DNA of 19,810 bases from Chloroflexota bacterium (GTDB lineage: Bacteria; Chloroflexota; Anaerolineae; Anaerolineales; Villigracilaceae), in the NCBI GenBank assembly GCA_023459215.1, contig JAEWVF010000049.1, positions 1 through 19,810 of the forward strand, written 5' to 3'. The notes beneath the pieces are model-generated. The model was not told where the DNA came from. It searched no databases and saw only the letters and a program-made list of their open reading frames with translations. Made by a program: the position numbers and the translations under genes. The number at the start of each line of letters is the position of its first letter. Position 1 is the first letter of the stretch. Shown one piece after another: positions 6,700-13,809 of this stretch.

Positions 6700-7963
6700 C
6701 ACCTCCGTTTACCTGCACATCCCCTTTTGCGTTCACCGCTGCGCTTACTGCGACTTCAACACCTATGCCGGGCAAGAAGCGCTCATCCCCGCCTACATGA
6801 ACGCCTTAATCAGGGAAATCGAGACGGTTGCCGCCCTTCAGCCGCACCCCGTACCCGTGCATACCATCTTCTTCGGGGGCGGGACGCCCTCGCTCGTCCC
6901 CACCCGCCACCTGTCCGCCGTCATGGACGCTTTGCGCCACGCCTTCGCGCTCAGCAGCAACCTGGAAGCGACCCTCGAAGCCAACCCCGGCACCGTCAGC
7001 GCCGAATCACTGATAGAAATGCGCGCTGCCGGCCTGAATCGGCTCAGTTTCGGCGTTCAATCGGCAAACCCATCCGAACTGCGTATGCTCGAACGCGCCC
7101 ATGACTTCATCGAAGTCATTCAATCGGTCAAATGGGCGCGCCAGGCCGGCTTCGAACGCCTGAACCTCGACCTGATCTACGGTCTGCCCGAGCAAAGCCT
7201 CGCAAGCTGGCAAAACTCGGTCAAACGCATCACCGACCTGGCCCCCGACCACATCTCGATGTACGGCCTGACCCTTGAGCACGGCACACCTTTTGGCCGC
7301 TGGGCCGCCCGCGGCCTGCTGCCCATCCCCGATCCCGACCTGGCTGCTGAAATGTACGAATGGGCAGCAGAGTATCTCGCAAATATTGGCTACGCGCAGT
7401 ACGAAATCAGCAATTGGGCATTCCCCGGCCAGGAATCGCGCCACAACCTGCAATACTGGCGCAACCTGCCCTATTTCGGCTTTGGCGCTGGCGCACACGG
7501 CTCGATTGATGGCCTGCGCTACTCCAACGTTCTGCGCATCAAAACCTACATCGAGCGCCTATCCGCGCCCTCGTCCGTTTCCATCCGTGAGTCCGTTATA
7601 GAGTCCGTTGACCAGTCCGTTTCCGCCCGCGAGTCCGTGACAAAGTCCGTTGACCAGTCCGTTCCCGTCCGTGAGTCCGTGACAAAGTCCGCTTTTAGCC
7701 CCGCGCTCGTCAACCAGCAGCGCCCCTCCCCGCGTGAATCGATGCAGGAAACGATGATGCTCGGATTGCGCCTCGTGCAGGAAGGTGTCTCGGACGAAAC
7801 CTTCCGCGCCCGTTTCGGCCTGGGCATCGCTGAAGCTTTTCCGCGCGAAGTGGCCGACCTGACCCGTCTCGGCCTGCTCGAATGGCAAAACGGCGCGCTG
7901 CGATTAACACCGCATGCGCGCCTGATTGGCAACCAGGTTTTCCTTCGTTTTGTTGGGGATTAA
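6692..7963 (+). CDS. hemW: HemW-type radical SAM heme chaperone
   Basis: This is a 423-aa radical SAM protein. The cluster motif is C13-VHR-C17-AY-C20-D-F22. Phe after the last Cys marks HemW, whereas coproporphyrinogen dehydrogenase HemN has CxxxCxxCxC. GGGTPS (62-67) is the SAM-binding glycine motif. The C-terminal HemN_C-like domain begins near SPRESMQETMMLGLRL and ends with a DNA-binding-like winged segment. HemW binds heme and delivers it to apoproteins such as respiratory enzymes. I start at 6692, eight codons inside the longest open frame, because MTDTSVYLHIPFC is the usual family N-terminus and the overlap with the MFS stop is then 8 nt. Residues about 295-333 are a tandem repeat (SVxxRESVxxSVDQ) not normally present in HemW. 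The 3' end meets the convergent phosphatase gene. Confidence 0.9.
   Translation: MTDTSVYLHIPFCVHRCAYCDFNTYAGQEALIPAYMNALIREIETVAALQPHPVPVHTIFFGGGTPSLVPTRHLSAVMDALRHAFALSSNLEATLEANPGTVSAESLIEMRAAGLNRLSFGVQSANPSELRMLERAHDFIEVIQSVKWARQAGFERLNLDLIYGLPEQSLASWQNSVKRITDLAPDHISMYGLTLEHGTPFGRWAARGLLPIPDPDLAAEMYEWAAEYLANIGYAQYEISNWAFPGQESRHNLQYWRNLPYFGFGAGAHGSIDGLRYSNVLRIKTYIERLSAPSSVSIRESVIESVDQSVSARESVTKSVDQSVPVRESVTKSAFSPALVNQQRPSPRESMQETMMLGLRLVQEGVSDETFRARFGLGIAEAFPREVADLTRLGLLEWQNGALRLTPHARLIGNQVFLRFVGD
7574..7691 (+). repeat. In-frame 42-bp tandem repeat (minisatellite) inside hemW
   Basis: Three consecutive units (7574-7615, 7616-7657, and a partial 7658-7691) share the pattern TCCGTTTCC..CCG.GAG and then TCCGT.A...AGTCCGTTGACCAG. 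The period is exactly 14 codons, encoding SVSIRESVIESVDQ, SVSARESVTKSVDQ and SVPVRESVTKS. The word GTCCGT recurs every 9-12 bases within each unit, so the unit itself may come from a shorter repeat. The reading frame stays open throughout. Confidence 0.9.
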
Positions 7964-8610
7964 GACTTTGATTTCTTGCGGCTGTCTCTGCCAGTCGGTT
8001 TCGGAAAGCTGAAAGGCGGCTTGAGATTTACCCCGCCAACCTGGATGCCACCTTTGCCCAGGCGCAGGATGCTCAACGAAGCGGTATCACAGCCCAAACG
8101 CTGGAAAGTATCCAGCGGCATAGCCAGGTAATAAGCCAACGCCAGCTTGACCGGGTCTGCGTGGAAAACCAGCGCCACCAGCGCATCATCCGCGTGCTGC
8201 TTGGCCAATGCCTCGATAACCGCCACGATCCGCGCCTGGCAGTTCAGGAAAGACTCACCGCCAGGAAAGGTAAAACGAGAGGGAGCCTGCTGGACAACCT
8301 TCCACTCAGGCAGTTTGGCGAGTTTCTTCAACTCCTGGCCCTGCCATTCGCCAATATCCGTGTCCATCAATTCCGGGATGAGTTGAATCTCCAGCCCGCG
8401 CCCGGCAGCAATTGGACTGGCCGTTTCAACTGCGCGTTCGAGCGGGCTGCTGTAGATTGCTGCCAACGGCGCATCTTTCAGGGACTGCCCAAGCGCCTGA
8501 GCCTGTTCCCGGCCGCGCTCGTTCAGGTGAACACCATCCAAGCGCCCGGCCAGTTTACCGGTTTTAACGTATTCATTTTCCCCATGGCGGATCAATAAGA
8601 AAACAGGCAT
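7960..8610 (-). CDS. Histidine phosphatase family protein (MSMEG_4193-like phosphomutase type)
   Basis: This 216-aa protein starts MPVFLLIRHGEN, with the branch-forming catalytic R8-H9-G-E of the phosphoglycerate-mutase superfamily. SSPLERAVETA (R59), an acidic residue near position 80 and a second His in VFHAD (H150) complete the usual active site. KLAGRLDGVHLNERG, FPGGES and LDTFQRL follow the pattern of the MSMEG_4193/TIGR03848 subfamily, whose substrate is not known to me. The second-His motif reads FHAD rather than the commoner SHGD. The C-terminal tail is basic (DSRKKSKS). The start is ATG 8610, six bases after GGAG; an in-frame TTG just upstream is less likely. It is the last gene of the codirectional block and its stop interlocks with that of hemW. 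Confidence 0.85.
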   Translation of the reverse strand: MPVFLLIRHGENEYVKTGKLAGRLDGVHLNERGREQAQALGQSLKDAPLAAIYSSPLERAVETASPIAAGRGLEIQLIPELMDTDIGEWQGQELKKLAKLPEWKVVQQAPSRFTFPGGESFLNCQARIVAVIEALAKQHADDALVALVFHADPVKLALAYYLAMPLDTFQRLGCDTASLSILRLGKGGIQVGGVNLKPPFSFPKPTGRDSRKKSKS

Positions 8611-8635
8611 CAAAAACTCCTAAAATGAAAATGTG

Positions 8636-9757
8636 CTACCAATTTTGCAAAAGGGCGGCCAGCAATCGGGCCCGCTCGACCAGACTCTCGGTAAAGATAA
8701 ATTCCCGCTCCGAGTGATACTCCGCGCCAACCGCGCCCATCCCATCCAACACCGGCACACCTAAAGGGGCGACAAAATTGCCATCCGAGCCGCCGCCAGA
8801 ACCGCCGGCTTTCAGTTCAATCCCCAGCACAGAAGTTGCAATTGCAGCCGCTTTGTTAAAAGCTGCGTGGCTGATCTCGTTATAGGGCATCGGCGGACGA
8901 TTTAACGAGCCAGAAACTTCCAAGGAGGTGCCATCGAGCACCGGGCGCAGGGCCAGCATCGCCTGCTGGATGCGTTCAGCTTCGCCCGGCTGCAAAACGC
9001 GCAAATCGACTTCCGCCTCGCACACATCCGGCACCACATTCGGCACCATCCCGCCGCGGATAACCCCCACGTTGAGGGTTGTGCCGCGCTCATAATCAGT
9101 CATTTTCTGGATGTTCAATACCTGATGGGCCATTTCCTCAATGGCATTGCGGCCCTTTTCATGGTCGCCGCCGGCGTGCGATGCCCGACCCTTAACCCGC
9201 ACCAGGAAATCGCCAACGCCCTTGCGCCAGGTTTTGAGTGAGCCATCCAGCAAACCGGACTCAAGCACAAAAACCACTTCGGCCCCCTGACAGGTTTGCT
9301 CGATCAAGGCGCGCGAGGCCAGGCTGCCTACCTCCTCATCGGAAGTAAAAACTGCCACCAGCGGATGCGAGGCTGAGATTCCCGCGCGTTGCAGGGCGCG
9401 GATCGCTCCCAGAGCGATGACGATGCCGCCTTTCATGTCCAGAACGCCCGGCCCGTAGGTTTTGTCGTCCCGAGTATAGAATGGCATCTTTGCCAGCGTC
9501 CCCAGCGGGAAAACTGTGTCCATATGGCTTAACAAAACGATCGGCTTGCCTTGTCCGCCTGGAAATCTGGCAACAAGCTGGTCGCCGGCCTCGGCGCAGG
9601 GATGTACCATCACCTCCGCGCCAAGGCTGCGGCATTCTTCGGCCACAATGGCCGCGACCCGGTCTACAGCCGCCTTGTCGCTGGATGGGGATTCCGTTTC
9701 AACCAGCCGCTGAAGCAGCCCAAGCATCTCAGATAACTCAAAATTCAAGGCTGACAT
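8636..9757 (-). CDS. M20 family metallopeptidase (glutamate carboxypeptidase-like)
   Basis: This is a 373-aa di-zinc amidohydrolase/peptidase of family M20, CPG2-like branch. The metal ligands can be read directly: H78 in SHMD, bridging D107 in GVLDMKGG, E142 after catalytic E141 in SDEEVGS, E166 in VLESG, and H348 in GAEYHSE. The GSDGNF segment in the C-terminal part is typical of CPG2-type enzymes. The dimerisation (lid) domain lies between about residues 180 and 290. There is no signal peptide, so a cytoplasmic enzyme acting on N-acyl amino acids or small peptides is likely. The SD GAGGTAA lies about 9 nt before the ATG. It follows uppP after 11 nt and precedes the phosphatase gene by 25 nt. 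Confidence 0.9.
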   Translation of the reverse strand: MSALNFELSEMLGLLQRLVETESPSSDKAAVDRVAAIVAEECRSLGAEVMVHPCAEAGDQLVARFPGGQGKPIVLLSHMDTVFPLGTLAKMPFYTRDDKTYGPGVLDMKGGIVIALGAIRALQRAGISASHPLVAVFTSDEEVGSLASRALIEQTCQGAEVVFVLESGLLDGSLKTWRKGVGDFLVRVKGRASHAGGDHEKGRNAIEEMAHQVLNIQKMTDYERGTTLNVGVIRGGMVPNVVPDVCEAEVDLRVLQPGEAERIQQAMLALRPVLDGTSLEVSGSLNRPPMPYNEISHAAFNKAAAIATSVLGIELKAGGSGGGSDGNFVAPLGVPVLDGMGAVGAEYHSEREFIFTESLVERARLLAALLQNW

Positions 9758-9768
9758 GGGAAATTACC

Positions 9769-10605
9769 TCACTGGAGCAGGTAAATAACCAGGCTGGTCG
9801 AGCCAACCACAGCGCAATAGATTGCAAAGCCGTACAAGGAGCGCTTTCCCAGGAAATCAATCAGCCAGCGGATCGCAAACCAGCCGGTAATAGCCGCACT
9901 GACAAATCCAACCGCCAACAAGGGCAGGAAAGCGCCCAGGTTCGGCATCTGGAGCACATCCAGCATCTCATAGCCGCCAGCAGCCAGCATGACCGGGACC
10001 GACATTAGAAAAGCGAAACGCGCGGCAGAGGGACGGTCAAATCCGCGCAGCATACCGCCGCTAATGGTTGTGCCGCTGCGCGAAGCCCCAGGGAAAACAG
10101 CGATAATCTGAAAAAATCCAATCACCAGGGCATCGAGCCAATTCATCTGGTTCAAGTTCCGGTTTTTGCGGCTGAACCGCTCCGCCAGGCTGAGCAGGAT
10201 CGCCGCGGCGAAGAGGCGCATGGCCGCCTGGAGCATGGGTTGCCGGAACAGCGCTTCAACCGCATCGCGCAGCAAATATCCGACCAAAAGCGCCGGGATG
10301 GTGGCCAGGACAATGTAAATTCCCAGCCAGGCATCTACCGAAGGTGTGTTGCTTGAACCACGTTTTACCAACGCCGCCAGGAATTTGAGCGTAGCAACCA
10401 GAATGTTGAGCAAATCTTTCCAGTAGAAAATAAATAGCGAAACCAGCGTGCCCAACTGGACGATTACCAGGAATGAAAAGGTGCTCTCATCCGCCTGGAT
10501 ACCCAGCAGTCTCTGGGTAATCAACAAGTGGGCAGTGGATGAAACGGGAATGAATTCAGTCAATCCCTGGATGATACCGAGGAGCAGTGCTTCTAAAAAG
10601 TTCAT
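9769..10605 (-). CDS. uppP: Undecaprenyl-diphosphatase UppP (BacA)
   Basis: This 278-aa polytopic membrane protein removes a phosphate from undecaprenyl pyrophosphate, which recycles the lipid carrier for peptidoglycan and other wall polymers and gives bacitracin tolerance. The first signature is Q13-GLTE17-FIPVSSTAH26, containing the QxxxE motif and the catalytic His. The second is FPGASRSGTT (172-180) with R176. The residue before the His is Ala (STAHL), where most relatives have Gly (SGHL or TGHL); this is a mild oddity near the active site. The start overlaps the tgt stop (ATGA), and AGAGGA lies upstream within the tgt end, so it is coupled to tgt. Confidence 0.95.
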   Translation of the reverse strand: MNFLEALLLGIIQGLTEFIPVSSTAHLLITQRLLGIQADESTFSFLVIVQLGTLVSLFIFYWKDLLNILVATLKFLAALVKRGSSNTPSVDAWLGIYIVLATIPALLVGYLLRDAVEALFRQPMLQAAMRLFAAAILLSLAERFSRKNRNLNQMNWLDALVIGFFQIIAVFPGASRSGTTISGGMLRGFDRPSAARFAFLMSVPVMLAAGGYEMLDVLQMPNLGAFLPLLAVGFVSAAITGWFAIRWLIDFLGKRSLYGFAIYCAVVGSTSLVIYLLQ

Positions 10606-11720
10606 GATGTTTTCCTCTTTGCGTTATTATCCCATTGAGCCAAAAGTCCCGGGGCTTTTTCGGTAAACGAACCGTCCTTAACCGCAACGCGAATCTCCTC
10701 CATCAGGCGGATGAGCGCCCGCAAGTTGTGGATCGAGATCAGCGTTCCAGCCAGGTATTCTTTGGCGGCGATCAGGTGGCGGATGTAGGCGCGGGTAAAC
10801 GTGCAGCAGGTATAGCAGTCGCAGCTTTCGTCAATCGGTCGCGGGTCGCGGGCGAAGGTGGCGTTCATCAAGTTCAGGCGACCTTCGGAGCTAAAGGCGG
10901 CATGATGACGGGCAAGGCGGGTTGGCAAGACGCAATCGAAGATGTCAACACCGCGCAAAACGCCGTTGATCAGGTCTTCGGGGGTGCCAACGCCCATTAA
11001 ATAACGAGGTTTGTTCTCGGGCAGGAGCGGCGTGACCACATCCAGCGTTTGGTGCATTTCATCTTTGGTTTCACCAACCGACAGCCCGCCGATGGCAATG
11101 CCAGGAAACGGCAGGGAGGCGATAAATTCCGCAGATTGAGCGCGCAGGTTCGGGTCAACCCCGCCCTGGACGATGCCAAAAAGGGCCTGGTCGCTGCGGC
11201 GATGCGCTTCGAGCGAGCGGACAGCCCAACGGTGGGTGCGTTCCATCGCCTTCTTGATGTAAGCGCGATCGTTCGGGTCGGCGCACTCGTCGAAGGCCAT
11301 GATAATATCCGCGCCCAGGTTTTCCTGGATCTGGATCGAACGCTCGGGGGTAAAACGATGCATCGAGCCGTCGATATGGCTCTTGAACGTGACCCCGTCT
11401 TCATCGATTTTGCGGATGTTGGAGAGCGAGAAAACCTGGAAGCCGCCCGAATCGGTCAGCATGGGATTGGGCCACTGCATGAAATTGTGCAAACCGCCCA
11501 TATCGCGCACCAGTTCATCGCCAGGACGCAGGTAGAGGTGATATGTGTTGGACAAAACCAAGGAGGCGTTAATGCCCTTCAGGTGTTCCGGGGTCAGGGT
11601 CTTAACGGTAGCCTGAGTGCCAACCGGGGCAAAAACCGGAGTTTGCAGTTCACCGTGCGGGGTTGAAAACACGCCCATGCGGGCGCGTCCATTGGTGGAT
11701 GTGATGTTAAATTCAAACAT
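10602..11720 (-). CDS. tgt: tRNA-guanine transglycosylase (queuine tRNA-ribosyltransferase)
   Basis: This 372-aa TIM-barrel enzyme exchanges G34 of GUN-anticodon tRNAs for preQ1 on the way to queuosine. The general base is D90 in LTDSGGFQVFS. The nucleophile is D262 in DIFDCVLPTR. The zinc site is C300-x-C302-xx-C305 and H331. Length and motif order match the bacterial family. No other queuosine gene (queA, queC to queH) is nearby. The ATG has no SD and lies 6 nt behind a perfect TATAAT, so the mRNA is probably leaderless. The stop overlaps the start of uppP. Confidence 0.97.
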   Translation of the reverse strand: MFEFNITSTNGRARMGVFSTPHGELQTPVFAPVGTQATVKTLTPEHLKGINASLVLSNTYHLYLRPGDELVRDMGGLHNFMQWPNPMLTDSGGFQVFSLSNIRKIDEDGVTFKSHIDGSMHRFTPERSIQIQENLGADIIMAFDECADPNDRAYIKKAMERTHRWAVRSLEAHRRSDQALFGIVQGGVDPNLRAQSAEFIASLPFPGIAIGGLSVGETKDEMHQTLDVVTPLLPENKPRYLMGVGTPEDLINGVLRGVDIFDCVLPTRLARHHAAFSSEGRLNLMNATFARDPRPIDESCDCYTCCTFTRAYIRHLIAAKEYLAGTLISIHNLRALIRLMEEIRVAVKDGSFTEKAPGLLAQWDNNAKRKTS

Positions 11721-11726
11721 GGGGGC

Positions 11727-11755
11727 ATTATAAAGGATAAGCGCCCAGGATTTAA
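11727..11755 (-). promoter_or_regulatory. Leaderless promoter of tgt
   Basis: On the - strand, TTAAAT (11755-11750), a 17-nt spacer and the perfect -10 box TATAAT (11732-11727) stand 6 nt before the tgt ATG (11720). Transcription would start at or within 1-2 nt of the A of the ATG. No SD is present. Confidence 0.7.
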
Positions 11756-11767
11756 GCGCTTATCCGG

Positions 11768-12235
11768 TCATTGGTTTTGGATTAGCAAGGCAACAAACTG
11801 GAACAGATTAACAAACAAGCCGCAACTTAAGGTTAAAAGCGTGATTCCCAAACCGATCCAACCAAGCAGAACCCCATTCCGGGCTGTTTTCTCGCCTGTA
11901 TAAACATCCGGCTGCTGCTGGATTTGCTCCAAAGCTTTGCGCCCCAAAATAATTGCGACCACCGATGCAACCAGGGGAAATAAGCCAAATAGCCCTACAA
12001 TCCCGGCAATCAAACTATAGCGAGCGAGCTTATCATCGGCGGGTCGGAAGATTGATCTGGAAGAGTGGCTGACATTCTCAGGGACGGGTTGAGATGTGCC
12101 CAGGTCAACCAAATCGATGAGGCTACTACAGTATTGGCATCTTGCGCGCCGATCCTGGCCAACGAAATAGATATCCATTGTCCCGCCGCACTGCGGGCAG
12201 GTAAGGGTTTGGTGAGTGGAAGATGGTGAATTCAT
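11768..12235 (-). CDS. Zinc-ribbon membrane protein (DUF4190-like)
   Basis: This 155-aa protein has an N-terminal zinc ribbon, C13-PQ-C16 and C33-QY-C36. A linker of about 35 polar residues follows, then two hydrophobic helices (roughly residues 68-93 and 118-150). The helix-loop-helix with a short GRKALEQI segment after the first helix resembles DUF4190. This architecture is common as a small integral membrane protein of unknown role in Gram-positives and Chloroflexota. ATG 12235 is preferred over the TTG two codons upstream. No SD is seen; a TATAAAT -10-like box lies at 12268-12262. It sits between the small-protein operon and tgt, separated from the latter by 47 nt that carry the tgt promoter. 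Confidence 0.75.
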   Translation of the reverse strand: MNSPSSTHQTLTCPQCGGTMDIYFVGQDRRARCQYCSSLIDLVDLGTSQPVPENVSHSSRSIFRPADDKLARYSLIAGIVGLFGLFPLVASVVAIILGRKALEQIQQQPDVYTGEKTARNGVLLGWIGLGITLLTLSCGLFVNLFQFVALLIQNQ

Positions 12236-12236
12236 G

Positions 12237-12293
12237 GCCAAAATCTGCGAGAGTTAGCACTATTTATAGCACAGAAACCCGGCAGATTTTGGC
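12237..12293. repeat. Perfect 12-bp inverted repeat around the start region of the zinc-ribbon gene
   Basis: GCCAAAATCTGC at 12237-12248 is the exact reverse complement of GCAGATTTTGGC at 12282-12293. The 33 bases between hold a -10-like box for the - strand and a direct repeat TAGCAC (12255-12260 and 12267-12272). On the + strand the right arm is followed by six T, so it could act as a terminator of antisense transcripts. On the - strand the other arm ends one base before the ATG of the zinc-ribbon gene, so a read-through mRNA could fold its start region. Confidence 0.6.
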
Positions 12294-12297
12294 TTTT

Positions 12298-12687
12298 TTA
12301 GCTTTTCTTTTTCGCCTTCGAACGCATCTTACTCCGATTTTCCTGCGCGCGAAATTCCACAATCCTGCCAATCAAATCATAAGGAATGGGCTTATCCAGC
12401 GGAAATTGGATCGAGCCTTTGGCCTTTACATAAGGCAAAAGCTCGTCACTGAACTCAGTGATACCCGATGGCGTTGGATAAAGACCGATGTGTTTTTTGA
12501 AAGCTGCAAAATGAACCAGATTCCCGTTCAAATAAAAAGTGGGCATCTGGTAGCTTATTTTTTCCTCGGCATCCGGCGCGGCAGCCCGGATGGCAGCCCG
12601 TATTTTTTCCAGAATATCCCGGGTTTCCCCTGAAAAACCGGAGATATATTCATCTATCGAGCCAGGAACAGGCAAATTTGCATCCAT
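12298..12687 (-). CDS. DUF1801 domain protein (YdhG-like), copy B
   Basis: This 129-aa protein matches DUF1801. EYISGFSGETRDILEKIR starts the domain, and the conserved centre is EEKISYQMPTFYLNGNLVHFAAFKKHIGLYP. The fold of the family resembles the frataxin/YdhG group, and members have been called iron chaperones, but function is not settled. The C-terminus is very basic (RSKMRSKAKKKS). ATG 12687 is chosen because AGGAG lies 5-6 nt upstream; seven in-frame codons before it have no SD. It is the last small-family gene of the operon, 46 nt after DUF2277. A second, divergent DUF1801-type gene lies about 0.7 kb upstream. Confidence 0.8.
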   Translation of the reverse strand: MDANLPVPGSIDEYISGFSGETRDILEKIRAAIRAAAPDAEEKISYQMPTFYLNGNLVHFAAFKKHIGLYPTPSGITEFSDELLPYVKAKGSIQFPLDKPIPYDLIGRIVEFRAQENRSKMRSKAKKKS

Positions 12688-12733
12688 CTCTACTCCTTGA
12701 GTTTTCAAAAACCATTTCTACACAATACTGATT

Positions 12734-13003
12734 TCAAACGCCAAAGCGCCGGGCGTTGCGCGCCCGTGCTTTGGCGGCTTCAATCTCGCGGTCTTTGGGG
12801 GCGGCATTGGTTTCAAGGCTATTCAGCAGTGTAGCCGAAATTTCGGTGATCGCTTCCACTGCGGCCTGGAAAGCGGCTTCGTTGGCCTGCGAAGGCTTGT
12901 TCACGCCGCTGATTTTGCGCACATATTGCAGTGCGGCGGCGCGAACCTCGGCTTCCGTGGCGGGTGGTTCAAAGTTGTACAGGGGTTTGATATTTCGGCA
13001 CAT
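12734..13003 (-). CDS. DUF2277 family protein
   Basis: This 89-aa protein begins MCRNIKPLYNFEPPAT and ends with an Arg-rich helix (ARARNARRFGV), the standard ends of DUF2277. The N-terminal Cys followed by RNIK is the most conserved element, and biochemical function is unknown. Family length supports ATG 13003. A longer in-frame start at 13060 would add 19 unrelated residues and overlap the DUF4287 gene by 29 nt. Only a weak GGAA serves as SD at 13003, so the longer start cannot be excluded. Confidence 0.8.
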   Translation of the reverse strand: MCRNIKPLYNFEPPATEAEVRAAALQYVRKISGVNKPSQANEAAFQAAVEAITEISATLLNSLETNAAPKDREIEAAKARARNARRFGV

Positions 13004-13031
13004 TTTATTTTCCAATGATGTGAGCAACTTA

Positions 13032-13325
13032 TTACTCGTTGTCTCGGTGCTTTTTGCCATCCAGTTTCAGGGTGTTCGTTGGGTCGCTATGTGCGCCGCC
13101 GCTCTCCACGTGCTTATCGCTGATCTGTGCGCCGTTTTTGATAATGTGAACGATAGCCATCGCGTGGCCGCGACCCAGGCCATAATCATCCTTGAGCCAC
13201 TGCACGATGGCGCCGGCCTTGATCTCCGGCGCGTCGAGGCCCTTCGCTTTGGCCATTGCAATGAACTCATTCGGGGTTTTGCCAGTCTTTTCCTCGATAT
13301 TGTCCAGGTAGGCTTGAAACGACAT
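13032..13325 (-). CDS. DUF4287 domain protein
   Basis: This 97-aa protein has the DUF4287 pattern: FQAYLDNIEEKTGKTPNEF, then KAGAIVQWLKDDYGLGRGHAMAIVHII. It appears all-helical and soluble, without cofactor motifs. In other bacteria the domain is often found with DUF1801-, AHSA1/SRPBCC- or DUF5655-type proteins. That fits the DUF1801 gene directly upstream here. AGGAG about 7 nt before the ATG supports the start. Confidence 0.85.
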   Translation of the reverse strand: MSFQAYLDNIEEKTGKTPNEFIAMAKAKGLDAPEIKAGAIVQWLKDDYGLGRGHAMAIVHIIKNGAQISDKHVESGGAHSDPTNTLKLDGKKHRDNE

Positions 13326-13343
13326 CTGTTTGCTCCTGTATCT

Positions 13344-13778
13344 TTAACTGACCGCTTTTTTAACCAGCGCAGCGAGCCTGGCCTCGGCGGCCGGGGTCAA
13401 CTCTTTCAACGCAAAGCTTGTCGTCCACATCTCGCCTTCATCGATGTTGGCATCAGGCTGGAAGCCGAAGGTGGCGTACCTGACGTTGAACTTGCTGGCG
13501 GCTTGAAAGAAACAAATCACCTTGCCGTCTCGATTGGCATAGGCGGGCATTCCGTACCAGGTTTTTGGCACGAGTTCAGGCACACTGGCTGTAATGATTT
13601 CGTGGAGACGGTTTGCCAGAAACTGATCATGCTCCTGCATCTGCGCAATTGCAACAAACAGAGCTTTTTCCCCTTCCGCCCGATCCTTGCTCATGCGCGC
13701 TTCCGCTTTCAGCTCTTGGGCGCGAGCCTTCATTGCGGCTTTTTCTTCGTCAGTAAATGTGTCTTTCTTCGGACTCAT
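13344..13778 (-). CDS. DUF1801-type protein, copy A
   Basis: This is a 144-aa protein. A charged N-terminal helix rich in Lys, Glu and Ala (residues 1-40) precedes a DUF1801-like core with VPELVPKTWYGMPAYANRDG and VICFFQAASKFNVRYATFGF. The YGMPAY element corresponds to YQMPTF in copy B. The family may be frataxin-like, function unknown. ATG 13778 has AGGAGA about 6 nt upstream and excludes 14 preceding in-frame codons. The gap to the DUF4287 gene is 18 nt. Confidence 0.75.
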   Translation of the reverse strand: MSPKKDTFTDEEKAAMKARAQELKAEARMSKDRAEGEKALFVAIAQMQEHDQFLANRLHEIITASVPELVPKTWYGMPAYANRDGKVICFFQAASKFNVRYATFGFQPDANIDEGEMWTTSFALKELTPAAEARLAALVKKAVS

Positions 13779-13809
13779 GAGAATCTCCTTGACTGAATTG
13801 ATTTCCGTT

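Noticed and set aside
7574..7691. GTCCGT repeats considered as a CRISPR array
   Set aside because: There are no unique spacers of uniform length; the units are contiguous, in frame with hemW and only 42 bp in period.
6692..7963. Oxygen-independent coproporphyrinogen III dehydrogenase (HemN)
   Set aside because: The cluster motif ends CAYCDF, with Phe where HemN has Cys, and the length is near 400 aa plus an insert, which fits HemW.
12253..12272. TTAGCACT followed by a second TAGCAC, reminiscent of a CIRCE (HrcA) operator
   Set aside because: CIRCE needs an inverted GAGTGCTAA half 9 nt away. Here the second copy is a direct repeat, so the match is only to half a site.
12756..13796. Uninterrupted 346-codon frame on the + strand across the DUF2277, DUF4287 and DUF1801 genes
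   Set aside because: It is antisense to three genes with clear family matches and good SD sites; its own translation has no recognisable domain. It is a by-product of codon composition.
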